Source: Micromonospora coriariae
Lineage (GTDB): Bacteria > Actinomycetota > Actinomycetes > Mycobacteriales > Micromonosporaceae
Direction of reading: 5' to 3'
Length of the DNA: 64,000 nucleotides
Assembly: GCF_900091455.1 (NCBI RefSeq)
Contig: NZ_LT607412.1
Span: 6,696,001-6,760,000 of the forward strand
The notes below the pieces were generated by a model. It saw only the letters and a list, made by a program, of their open reading frames with translations. It searched no databases and was not told the origin of the DNA. A program made the translations under genes and the position numbers. Positions 9,447-17,250 of the stretch are shown one piece after another (positions within the stretch are counted from its first letter, which is position 1; the number at the start of each line of letters is the position of its first letter).

Positions 9447-9493
9447 CGCGGGCGTGCGCCGGCCCGGAAGCCGCTGGTCGGCACACGCCCGCG
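9447..9493 (-). terminator. intercistronic stem-loop between binding protein and permease genes
   Basis: Arms 9447-9456 and 9484-9493 are perfect 10-base complements around a 27-base loop that can fold further. It sits 8 bases after the stop of the solute-binding protein gene. Position and strength fit partial termination or 3'-end protection of the binding-protein message, as in malE-malF-type operons. Confidence 0.6.
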
Positions 9494-9501
9494 AGGGGCA
9501 T

Positions 9502-10797
9502 CTACTGCTTGAGCACGGCGGTGATTTCGCCGTTGTCCTTCTGCAGGTCGCCGCTGCCGTTCAGCACCCGATTACGGACGAGGGTCAGCCATGGGCTGTT
9601 CGGCGCGTTGAACGCCTGCTGGAAGTTCAGCGCGACGGGGGTGTCGCCCTTGCCGGCCGCCTCGTTGATGGTGATCAGCCGCGGGTCCTCGGCGGCGTAC
9701 TTGTTGTTCGCGAGGTCGGCGCGGGACACCACGTCCTTGTTCTTCGCCAGTACCTCGACCTGGGCGTCCTCGGACATCATCCAGCTCAGGAAGTTCCAGG
9801 CCTGGGCGGCCTTCTTCGAGTCCTTCGAGACGCCGATGCCGTCGCCGCCGACGAAGGTGGAGCCACCACCGCTGGGGCCGGGGATCGGGGCCACGCCGAC
9901 GTCGAACGGGGTCGAGGAGAGCAGCGTCGCCGGATAGAGCATCAGACCGACCTTGCCCTCGGTGAACGGGGCGGTCCAGGTCGGGCCCGTCTCACTCGCC
10001 GAGGCGGGCAGCACCGCGCCGGACTTCCACAGGTCGTTCCAGGTGCTGTAGACCTTCTGGGCGGTGTCGTCGGCGAGCTTGGACTCGGTGCCGTCCTCGC
10101 TCAGCACCTCACCGCCGCCGGCCCAGACCGACGGGAACCAGGTGAAGACCAGGCAGCCGCCGCAGTTCAGGCCGGTCGCCGTGCCGTAGACGCCGTTCTT
10201 CTTGGTTGCCTGGACCGCCTTGGCGGCGGCGGCGTACTCCTCGAGCGACGCTGGGGCCTTCTCCGGGTCCAGCCCGGCGTCCTTGAACAGCTGCTTGTTC
10301 CAGAACAGCATCGACAGGTCCAGCACGAAGGGCAGGACGTGCTTCTTGCCGTCCACAGTGCCGGCGGAGAGGTGCCCCTTGTTGATGGAGTCCTTGAAGC
10401 TCAGGCCGTCGATGTTGGCGCTGAGGTCCTGGAAGAGGCCCTGCTTCACCCAGTTCGGCACGTAGACGATGTCCGCGGCGAAGAGGTCGGGAAGTCCGTC
10501 CGAGCCTGCGGCCGCACCGACCTTCGCGACGTAGTCGTCGTTGGGGACCACGGTCAGCTTGACCGTGTTCTGGTGGCCGGCGTTGTACGCGTCGACGAGG
10601 AGCTTCGCCTGCTTCTCCAGTGGCGCACGGGTCCACAGGGTGAGCTCGCTGCCGTCGTCGACGCCGTTGGGGCCGGCCTCTGCCGCGCTCGTGCCGCCGT
10701 CGTCGCTGCCGCACGCGGCCGTGGCCACGGTCAGCGCGGCCACGAGGACTCCTGCCAGTGAACGCAGAGCGGTGCGCCTGCCCAAGGTTCTAATCAT
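9502..10797 (-). CDS. extracellular sugar-binding lipoprotein (family 1 solute-binding protein)
   Basis: A 431-residue lipoprotein with a typical signal peptide and lipobox ATAAC giving Cys29, followed by the flexible GSDDGG linker. The body fits the family 1 (MalE-like) solute-binding fold, for example SELTLWTRAPLEKQAKLLVD early in the mature part and GGDGIGVSKDSKKAAQAWNF later. The start is supported by GGAGAGGA directly upstream. It heads the minus-strand uptake operon and delivers an oligosaccharide to the two downstream permeases; ligand is unknown but arabino-oligosaccharides fit the enzyme neighbours. Two CGAAA-n-TTTCG inverted repeats lie in the long leader region. Confidence 0.93.
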   Translation of the reverse strand: MIRTLGRRTALRSLAGVLVAALTVATAACGSDDGGTSAAEAGPNGVDDGSELTLWTRAPLEKQAKLLVDAYNAGHQNTVKLTVVPNDDYVAKVGAAAGSDGLPDLFAADIVYVPNWVKQGLFQDLSANIDGLSFKDSINKGHLSAGTVDGKKHVLPFVLDLSMLFWNKQLFKDAGLDPEKAPASLEEYAAAAKAVQATKKNGVYGTATGLNCGGCLVFTWFPSVWAGGGEVLSEDGTESKLADDTAQKVYSTWNDLWKSGAVLPASASETGPTWTAPFTEGKVGLMLYPATLLSSTPFDVGVAPIPGPSGGGSTFVGGDGIGVSKDSKKAAQAWNFLSWMMSEDAQVEVLAKNKDVVSRADLANNKYAAEDPRLITINEAAGKGDTPVALNFQQAFNAPNSPWLTLVRNRVLNGSGDLQKDNGEITAVLKQ

Positions 10798-11148
10798 GGT
10801 TCCTCTCCTAGGGGTTCATCGTTCGGAGAAAGCCGCTACGCGGGTCCCGCGAACGAGGATCAGTCCGGTTCCTTGGTTCGTTCGTGTCGTCGGGGTGGGC
10901 CGGAGCCGCCACGCCAGGGCGATGGTGTCGGCCGCCGCGGTCGATCGTGGTGGCCGCCAGGCAGGTCGGGCGGATCCGGTCGGGTTGGTGGCCGTGCCTG
11001 CCCTCCACTGCGGACCGTCCGGCACGTCGCGGGATTGCTGGTCCTCATCGCGCCCCCGCCTCCCGCCGGATCCGGCGCGGCTCGTGCAGCACGTCGTTAC
11101 TGCCGCGACCAGGGTGGTGGATGTCACTTCCGCCGCTAGCGTCGCGCA

Positions 11149-11162
11149 CGAAAACGGTTTCG
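11149..11162. promoter_or_regulatory. operator-like inverted repeat CGAAA-ACGG-TTTCG
   Basis: Five-base arms with a 4-base spacer, about 350 bases upstream of the binding-protein start. It resembles the second site at 11294-11306 and LacI-family operators used for pentose and oligosaccharide operons in actinomycetes. Confidence 0.5.
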
Positions 11163-11293
11163 GCAAGATGTCAGGTGGGTAAAACCTGAACCGCTCTCGC
11201 TGGCTTCCTTACCGTCCTACGTGGGCCGCCTGGGCCTCTGGCCTGCCGGGGACATGAGCCCACGAGCGACTGCCGGGTTCTCTGAAAAGTTTG

Positions 11294-11306
11294 CGAAAGG
11301 GTTTCG
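11294..11306. promoter_or_regulatory. operator-like inverted repeat CGAAA-GGG-TTTCG
   Basis: Perfect 5-base arms with a 3-base spacer, about 500 bases upstream of the binding-protein start. It shares its arms with the site at 11149-11162. A pair of similar sites could support looping by a tetrameric repressor; this is inference. Confidence 0.5.
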
Positions 11307-11364
11307 GTAGACCGACAGGCCGGTCGACCAGCTGTCCGCGGATCCGCGTCCGCGCCGTCGGATC

Positions 11365-12825
11365 TCACCGACCGCCAGCGGCCAACTCGGCCAGCATCCC
11401 CTCACAGCTGCGGACGACGACCTGCGCGGCGCGCCGCTGGGCCAGTGGCAGCAGCGGGTCCTCGGCCCGGTCCCGCCACCGCCACTGCGCGTCGGCGGCG
11501 ACCTCCCAGAGCCGCTGCACCGTCGCCTCGTGCTCGACACCGAGGCGGGCCGCCAGCCCGACTCCGTCGCCACCGATCAGTCGCTGCGCCTCGGCCACCA
11601 GCTCGGGGTCGAACCCGAGCCGGCTGTTGCGCAGCGCCACCAGCAGACGAAGCTCCCGGAACTCGTGCGCGCCGGCGAGGATCTGCTCGATCGTGCCGAC
11701 CAGCTCGTCGACGCCCCGGACGGGCTCGGCTCGCACCAGCGCCTCCACAGCGGCCAACGCCGACCGGGCCTTGAGCGTGTCGCGGCGATCGATGAAGCAG
11801 CGGGTCATCGACTCGCGCAGCTCGGTGAGCCCGCTACGCCGGATGAGCTCGGCGGACAGCTTCACCCGGCTGTCGAACCCGGAACGGACCAGGGTGGCCG
11901 CCAGCCGGATCCCGAAGAGCCCGAACCGATCCAGCAGCGCCGCGCGGACCTCGGGGTCCAGCCGTACGGGCAGCTCGCCACCGAGGAAACGGTCGGCGGA
12001 GAGCAGGTGCGCCTCGAGCTCCGGCCGGGGTACCCGGGCCAGCACCGCGAGCGCGGCGAAGTCCGACTCGCCGAGCATCCGGCCCGCCAGGCCGATCGCC
12101 CCGCTGCACGCCACCACGTTCACGCAGAGCGCGCCGACCCGCGGGTCCCGGTGGTGGCGCCGGGCCAGCTGGCGGGCCGTGAGCAGCCCGTCGATCCGGC
12201 CACCACCGGTCTCGTCGGCCCGGGACAGCACCATGATCACATTCACCGGCGCGGCCTGCCCGACAGCACTGTCCCGGCCGGACTCCAGCACCCGCAGGTC
12301 ACTGTCACGCCCGTCGCGGGTCAGGTACAACACCGCGTCCGCGTCCCGCAGCACCCGGTCCATCACCGGCACGCGACCCTGCTCGCCGGTGCCGGTGACC
12401 GCCGGAGTGTCGATCAGGGTCACCTGGCGCAGTGCCCGGGTCGGCCACCGCACCACGATGTCCCGCACCTCCCCCGCGCCCCAGCCGAGGTCCACCCGCA
12501 TCCCGGTCGCCGACTTGACCACCGACAACTCCTGTGGAGGCTGGCCGGCCGGGTAGGCGGTGGCGCGCGGTTCGGCACCGTCCTCGTACCAGGTGAAGAC
12601 GCCGTCGGCTCCCTCGACCGGTGCGACCTCCTCCCCCATCAACGCGTTCAGCACAGTCGACTTGCCGGAACGCCAGGGGCCGGCGACCGCGATCCGCAGC
12701 GGTTGCTCCAACCGGGCCACCTGATGCCGCAACTGCCCGACGGCCCGGGGGTTGTCCTGGTAGAGGTCGATGGCCTGGTGCAGCAACCCCCACGCGGCCT
12801 CGTCCAACCGCAGCCCGACGGTCAC
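11365..12825 (-). CDS. IniC-like dynamin-family GTPase
   Basis: A 486-residue dynamin-superfamily protein, close in length to mycobacterial IniC (about 490). The G1 loop is GPWRSGKST near residue 50, G3 is IDTPA near 140 (the usual DxxG glycine is alanine) and G4 is SRAD near 205. The rest is helical, as expected of a dynamin stalk. Its start overlaps the end of the larger dynamin-like gene by 4 bases, so the two are translationally coupled and probably work as a hetero-oligomer on membranes. In mycobacteria iniBAC is induced by cell-wall inhibitors, and IniA remodels membranes. The role here is inferred from synteny. Confidence 0.88.
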   Translation of the reverse strand: MTVGLRLDEAAWGLLHQAIDLYQDNPRAVGQLRHQVARLEQPLRIAVAGPWRSGKSTVLNALMGEEVAPVEGADGVFTWYEDGAEPRATAYPAGQPPQELSVVKSATGMRVDLGWGAGEVRDIVVRWPTRALRQVTLIDTPAVTGTGEQGRVPVMDRVLRDADAVLYLTRDGRDSDLRVLESGRDSAVGQAAPVNVIMVLSRADETGGGRIDGLLTARQLARRHHRDPRVGALCVNVVACSGAIGLAGRMLGESDFAALAVLARVPRPELEAHLLSADRFLGGELPVRLDPEVRAALLDRFGLFGIRLAATLVRSGFDSRVKLSAELIRRSGLTELRESMTRCFIDRRDTLKARSALAAVEALVRAEPVRGVDELVGTIEQILAGAHEFRELRLLVALRNSRLGFDPELVAEAQRLIGGDGVGLAARLGVEHEATVQRLWEVAADAQWRWRDRAEDPLLPLAQRRAAQVVVRSCEGMLAELAAGGR

Positions 12826-14678
12826 GCCCGCGGCTCCAGCAGCACCGGGGCCGCGCGGGTGCCGCTCAGCTGCTGAGCCTGCTCGTAGAGCGCGGCCAAC
12901 CGGGTCATCTTCAGCCGGATCTCGCGCTGCCGCTGGTCCCGCAGGGCGGCATCGGTGTCGGCCTCCTGCTTGGCGCTGCGGAACGACTGGACGATGGCCT
13001 CCTGCAACTCCTCGGTCAGCCCCGTGAAGTGGTCCCGCAGCATCCGCTGCACCTGTCGGGCGGCGTCCCGGCAGTCCCTGATCATCCGGACGAAGAAGTC
13101 GTCGACATGCCGCTGGATCGCCGTCTTGACGGTCGCCTGTCGGCGACGCAGCAACTGCTTGCTCTCATCGCGGATGCTCTTGCCGCCGAAGAGCGCGCCG
13201 ATGCCGACCGAGACCGGATTGATCATCGGCATCCCGGCCAACGTCGTCGCCAGACCGAACATCAGCATGCCGCCGTACGAGCCCTTCATGCCGGTGAACA
13301 GCTTCTGACCGGTGGTGAACCGGTCGATCTTCGGCCGTTCCAGCTCGGGCAGCCGACCACCGATGTCCTCCGGCATCGTCATCGACCAGGGCGGCAACAC
13401 GTCGTAGCCGTACCGGGCGAAGTTGGCGGCCACCCGGCGGGCGATCCAGTCGCAGCGCTGGATCAGCCACTCGTGGTTCGCCTCCGCCGCCTCCACCAGG
13501 CTCCGCTCCAGCCAGTCCTGGAAGGTGTCCCAGGCGATGAGCGGATCGGCCGTGTCGAACGCCTCGTCCACCGTGCGCAGGATCTGCCGGGTCCGGTCGC
13601 GCAGGTCGTACTCGATGTCCGAGAGCAGGTCGGCCATCTCGTCGGTGAGGGTGTTCTGCCACCGGGTGGAGCAGCGGCGCAGCTCGTCGACCTCACGCTG
13701 TGCCGCGTGCAGCCGGGAGATCGGCCCGGACTGCTCCTCGGCCTCCTGGGTCGCCAGCTCGGCGCGCAGCGGCGCGGCCAACTGCTCCACCACCGTGCGG
13801 GTCACCCCCTGCACCGAGGCCCGGGCCAACTGGTCGGCCTTGCCGGACAGGTCCCGCTGCAACCGGGCGATCAGCGCGGGAAAGCCGGACTCGGCGTTGA
13901 GGCCACGGTCGTCGGCCGCGGCCGCGCGCAGTCGCAGCGCCGCCGAGACCGGTATCACCGGCACCGGGACGCCGGCGTCGGCCAGGTGCTGGCGGTTGCG
14001 CTCGGCGATCGCGCGCCAGTCCGCCACGAGATCCGTCTTGCTCTGCACCACGACCACGTTCGGATGCGAGCGCATCACGTGCAGCAGCATGTTCAACTCG
14101 GTGACCGAGAGTTCCCGCGTGGAGTCGGAGACCAGCAGCACGGTGTCCGCCCGGGTGGGAGCGGCGACCGCCGCGGTGCCGCCCAGCGTGGCGATCTCGT
14201 CGGTGCCGGGAGTGTCCACAAGCACCAGTCCGGCACCGAGCAGCGCCCGGGGCAGCCCGATCTCGACGTACGCCGGCCCACCACCGGGCCAACGCCCGAC
14301 CGCGCCGGCCACCCCCGCCGCGACCTGGTTGAGCGCCACCGGGGACCGCTCGACGAGCGCCGCGGGCGCGGCGCCGGCGGGCCGGCCCGGGGCCGGTGGT
14401 GGCGCCTGGATCACGGCCGCGGACGGGACGTCGGCGTGCTGCACCACGGTCGGCAGGACGGTGGTGCGGCCGTCGCCGACCGGGCAGGCCGGCGCGTTGA
14501 TGATCGCGTTGATCAGCTGGCTCTTGCCCTGGTTCGGCTCGCCGATGACCAGGACGCGGAGCTTCGGGTCCAGCAGTTGGGCGCGTTTCTGGCGCACCGT
14601 CTGGAGCAGGTCACCTCGGCCGTGTGCGTTGCACGTGCGGGCGATCTCGTCCAGCACGTCCAACCAGATCCCCGCCAT
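12822..14678 (-). CDS. IniA-like dynamin-family GTPase with membrane paddle
   Basis: A 618-residue protein, similar in length to mycobacterial IniA (about 640). The GTPase motifs are complete: G1 GEPNQGKSQ near residue 46, G3 VDTPG near 155 and G4 SKTD near 215. A hydrophobic double segment around residues 470-505 (MLMFGLATTLAGMP, then INPVSVGIGALF) corresponds to the membrane-inserting paddle of bacterial dynamin-like proteins. Long helical regions flank it. The ATG at 14678 follows directly on a GTG at 14681; both are possible starts and neither has a clear ribosome site. It lies between the IniB-like gene and the IniC-like gene, the same order as iniBAC, and is expected to bend or cut membrane at the inner leaflet. 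Confidence 0.9.
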   Translation of the reverse strand: MAGIWLDVLDEIARTCNAHGRGDLLQTVRQKRAQLLDPKLRVLVIGEPNQGKSQLINAIINAPACPVGDGRTTVLPTVVQHADVPSAAVIQAPPPAPGRPAGAAPAALVERSPVALNQVAAGVAGAVGRWPGGGPAYVEIGLPRALLGAGLVLVDTPGTDEIATLGGTAAVAAPTRADTVLLVSDSTRELSVTELNMLLHVMRSHPNVVVVQSKTDLVADWRAIAERNRQHLADAGVPVPVIPVSAALRLRAAAADDRGLNAESGFPALIARLQRDLSGKADQLARASVQGVTRTVVEQLAAPLRAELATQEAEEQSGPISRLHAAQREVDELRRCSTRWQNTLTDEMADLLSDIEYDLRDRTRQILRTVDEAFDTADPLIAWDTFQDWLERSLVEAAEANHEWLIQRCDWIARRVAANFARYGYDVLPPWSMTMPEDIGGRLPELERPKIDRFTTGQKLFTGMKGSYGGMLMFGLATTLAGMPMINPVSVGIGALFGGKSIRDESKQLLRRRQATVKTAIQRHVDDFFVRMIRDCRDAARQVQRMLRDHFTGLTEELQEAIVQSFRSAKQEADTDAALRDQRQREIRLKMTRLAALYEQAQQLSGTRAAPVLLEPRA

Positions 14679-14742
14679 CACCGCACCAAGTGTGCGGATT
14701 TCGGCTCAATTATCAAGAGGGACCGGATGTGGAACCGGAGAG

Positions 14743-14769
14743 GGCCGGACCGCCCAGGGCGATCCGGCC
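14743..14769 (-). terminator. strong hairpin between iniB-like and iniA-like genes
   Basis: Outer arms GGCCGGA / TCCGGCC (14743-14749, 14763-14769) continue into CGCCC / GGGCG around a single base, with one mismatch, giving a nearly complete 12-pair stem. It lies 25 bases after the iniB-like stop. It may attenuate transcription into the GTPase genes or stabilise the iniB-like message. Confidence 0.6.
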
Positions 14770-14793
14770 TCCCGCTCCTACCGGGAATCCCCG

Positions 14794-15684
14794 TCAGAGC
14801 AGACCGCCGGTGATGCCCAGCAGCCCGTTGTCCGACGAGGCGTGCCCGCCGTCGTGCGATTCGCCCAGCACGCCATCGGTGAGGCCGCCGGTCACGTCGC
14901 CGACCGTGCCGGTGACACCGGGCACGAGTCCGTCGACCTGGTGCGTCACGCCGCCGACCACGGACGGCACGTCGAGCGGCGGGACCACGCCGCCGACACC
15001 GTCACCGTGACCCAGGCCCAGCCCGCCCAGGGTGTCGTCGACACCGAGGGAGCCGACGACGCCGTCGAGCTGACCGCCGGTGCCGGAGAGGAGACCACCG
15101 GTCAGGTCGCCGCCGAGCGGGCCCGCGTCGGCGGTGCCGACCAGGCCGGTCGGGTTGCCGACCGTGCTGGTGACGTCACCGAGCACCGGGTCCACGATGC
15201 CGTCCACCGGCGCGACCACGTCGGCGTCGAGGGTGTGCGCCACGTCGTTCACACCCGTCAGATCGGTGTCGAGCCCGTTCGGACCGACACCCAGGCCGAT
15301 CCCGGGCAGCACGGTGACCCCGGCGGCGACCGTCGCCGGATCGACCGCGATGGCGCCCAGCACGCCGGCCTTGACGTCCAGGCCGGTGGGAGCACTGGTG
15401 ATGCTGATCTGCTGCGCCACGCTCTGGAGCTGGCCGACCACATCGGTGGCGTCGGTCACCAGCGGGTCGAACCCGAGCTGCCCGACCGGGGCCAGCGGCG
15501 CCAGGCCCTGCCCGGGGGCGTAGTCGACCACCAGCGGAACCACGTCCTGCACGTCGGCCGCGGTGATGTCGGTGAGCCCCGCGGCGTTCAGCGCGCCCTC
15601 CGGGTCGAGGTCGAAGGCCGACCGCGCGTCGGGGTTCGTCAGCAGGTCGAGCACGAAGTCGTGGAGGGTCTGGTTCGAGTCCAT
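14794..15684 (-). CDS. IniB N-terminal-domain protein
   Basis: A 296-residue protein. Residues 1-50 (starting MDSNQTLHDFVLDLLTNPDA) match the small helical IniB N-terminal domain. The remainder is a low-complexity Gly/Val/Asp/Leu region with repeated DGVV, GGL and TGTVGD-like units and very few charged basic residues, much like mycobacterial IniB. There is no signal peptide or membrane segment. GGAGA lies 9 bases before the ATG. It is the first gene of the iniBAC-like unit and is transcribed divergently from the Hsp70-like gene across a region with three TTAGGG elements. Biochemical role is unknown; a scaffold or repeat-rich partner of the GTPases is a guess. Confidence 0.85.
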   Translation of the reverse strand: MDSNQTLHDFVLDLLTNPDARSAFDLDPEGALNAAGLTDITAADVQDVVPLVVDYAPGQGLAPLAPVGQLGFDPLVTDATDVVGQLQSVAQQISITSAPTGLDVKAGVLGAIAVDPATVAAGVTVLPGIGLGVGPNGLDTDLTGVNDVAHTLDADVVAPVDGIVDPVLGDVTSTVGNPTGLVGTADAGPLGGDLTGGLLSGTGGQLDGVVGSLGVDDTLGGLGLGHGDGVGGVVPPLDVPSVVGGVTHQVDGLVPGVTGTVGDVTGGLTDGVLGESHDGGHASSDNGLLGITGGLL

Positions 15685-15796
15685 GTGCCGGTGTCTCCTC
15701 GGATGTGGCGTCAGCGACCGTCGTTCGTCGACAGTGACGTTATTGCGGGTCGGCCCCCCGGACATCGGGGCTCGGCCCGCATCCCGTCCCGCTGCA

Positions 15797-15859
15797 TTAG
15801 GGTCTCCGCAGCCTCGTACGTTAGGGGGACTGGGGGAAACCGTCCCGGTCAGATTAGGG
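15797..15859. promoter_or_regulatory. three TTAGGG elements in the iniB/hsp70-like divergent promoter
   Basis: TTAGGG occurs at 15797-15802, 15821-15826 and 15854-15859, 24 and 33 bases apart and in the same orientation, within the 300-base divergent promoter. Two of the three extend to ATTAGGGTC. They read CCCTAA toward iniB. They could be direct-repeat binding sites for the LuxR-type ATPase regulator encoded two genes to the right. No other structure was identified in this interval. Confidence 0.45.
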
Positions 15860-15984
15860 TCCCGACCAGGGAGCGATCTCTGGTACGAACGTAGGAGCCC
15901 GCGGGGGTTCGCCGGGGGTGGGTCGCCGGGCAGCGCCGAAGCGGTCGCCACCGGCCGGCCAACTCACGGGGAGAGATGAGACGG

Positions 15985-17250
15985 ATGCCGTACGTCCTGG
16001 GGATAGACATCGGAAACACCAACACCGCCGCGGCCGTCGCGCGGCGACATGGTACGACCTGGACGCGTCCCGAGGCGGTCCCTCTGCACGCCGGCTCGGC
16101 CCTCGTACCGTCGGTGCTGCACCTGTCGGAGGACGGCTCGCTGCACGTCGGCGAGCCCGTGACGGACGACGGCAGCCGCACCACCAGGGACTTCGTCCGC
16201 CGGATCGGCGACGACGTCCCCCTGCTGCTCGGCGGCGAGGCGTGCGCACCGCAGACGCTGACCGCCGAGTTGGCGACGTGGGTGGTGGAGCGGGTGCACG
16301 CCTTCGAGGGTGGCCCGGCCGAGGCGATCGTGCTCAGCCACCCGGCGGGCTGGCGCCCGTACCGGCGCGAGTTGCTGCACCGGGCGCTGTTCGACCTCGG
16401 TCTGCGCACCGTGACGCTGCTGCCCCGCACGGTCACGGTGGCCGAGAGCCACGCGGCGCGCGGGTTCTCGGGCACCACGGCCGCGGTCTACGCGCTGGGT
16501 GGCAACAGCTTCGAGGCGGCCCTGGTACGCCGCACCCCGCGCGGCACGTACGAGAGCTTCGGCGTCCCCCAGGGTCTCGACCCGATCGGCGGCACCGACT
16601 TCGACGAGGCGCTGGCCGGGCACGTACGGACCGTGCTGGCCCGGGAGCTGGCCGCCACCGCACGCCGGGGCACCCAGGCCGCCCTGCGCGGGCTCCTCGC
16701 CGAGTGCGACCGGGTCAAGCGGGAGCTGACAGTCGACCTCGCAGCCGACGTGGTGCTGGCCCTGCCGACCGGCCCGGCGCGGGTCCCGGTGACCCGGGCA
16801 CAGTTCGAGGCCATGATCCGCCCGACGGTGCAGGCCACCGTCGACCTCCTGCTCCGGACCGTGCACGGCGCCGGCCTGGCGCCGGCGCAGCTCGACGGCG
16901 TCCTGCTCGCCGGCGGTTCCGCCCGCATCCCGCTCGTCACCGAGCTGATCAGCGCGGCCCTCCCGGTCCCCGTCGAGGTGGAGCCGGACGCACAACTCAC
17001 CGCCGCCACCGGGGCCGCGATGGCCGCCTGCCAGGTGGTGTCGCCGCGCCCCCGCCGGCCGGAGCCGGTACGCGAAACAGCGCCGACCTCCGGTGCCGGG
17101 CGGGCCACCATCCCGGCGATGCGCCGCCCCCACCACGACACCATCGTCCCGGGCGATCCGCCACCCCGCCCCCCGGTCCGGATCCTCCCACTGGAACTAC
17201 CGAAGGCGTCCCGCCTGGCGCTGGCCCGAAGCCGGGGACGCGAAGGATGA
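15985..17250 (+). CDS. Hsp70-like actin-fold protein lacking a substrate-binding domain
   Basis: A 421-residue protein holding essentially only the Hsp70 nucleotide-binding domain plus a proline-rich tail. Phosphate-1 motif GIDIGNTNT is at residues 6-14 and the adenosine motif LLAGGSARIP near 310. The phosphate-2 loop reads YALGGNSFEA instead of the usual DLGGGTFD, so the conserved catalytic aspartate is alanine. A DnaK-type substrate domain is absent. The ATG at 15985 fits the GGGGAG ribosome site better than the ATG at 15976. The stop overlaps the start of the LuxR-type regulator (ATGA). It is divergent from the iniBAC-like genes and probably a sensor or partner of them rather than a general chaperone. 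Confidence 0.85.
   Translation: MPYVLGIDIGNTNTAAAVARRHGTTWTRPEAVPLHAGSALVPSVLHLSEDGSLHVGEPVTDDGSRTTRDFVRRIGDDVPLLLGGEACAPQTLTAELATWVVERVHAFEGGPAEAIVLSHPAGWRPYRRELLHRALFDLGLRTVTLLPRTVTVAESHAARGFSGTTAAVYALGGNSFEAALVRRTPRGTYESFGVPQGLDPIGGTDFDEALAGHVRTVLARELAATARRGTQAALRGLLAECDRVKRELTVDLAADVVLALPTGPARVPVTRAQFEAMIRPTVQATVDLLLRTVHGAGLAPAQLDGVLLAGGSARIPLVTELISAALPVPVEVEPDAQLTAATGAAMAACQVVSPRPRRPEPVRETAPTSGAGRATIPAMRRPHHDTIVPGDPPPRPPVRILPLELPKASRLALARSRGREG

Larger units (their letters stand above)
10798..11364. other. 567-base non-coding promoter region of the sugar-uptake operon
   Basis: No convincing gene is seen: frames here are short, arginine-rich and lack ribosome sites. The interval separates the iniC-like gene from the binding-protein gene on the same strand. 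It holds two inverted repeats of the form CGAAA-spacer-TTTCG (11149-11162 and 11294-11306), the best candidates for operon control. The unusual length leaves room for a long leader or a second promoter. Confidence 0.6.

Noticed and set aside
11337..11348. Palindrome CGCGGATCCGCG just after the iniC-like gene
   Set aside because: A perfect palindrome without loop bases in GC-rich DNA can arise by chance; it is not a good terminator and does not match the nearby operator candidates.
15797..15859. Telomere-like TTAGGG repeats
   Set aside because: Only three separated copies in a promoter. Actinomycete chromosome ends carry palindromes, not TTAGGG arrays, and the region is flanked by core-type genes.
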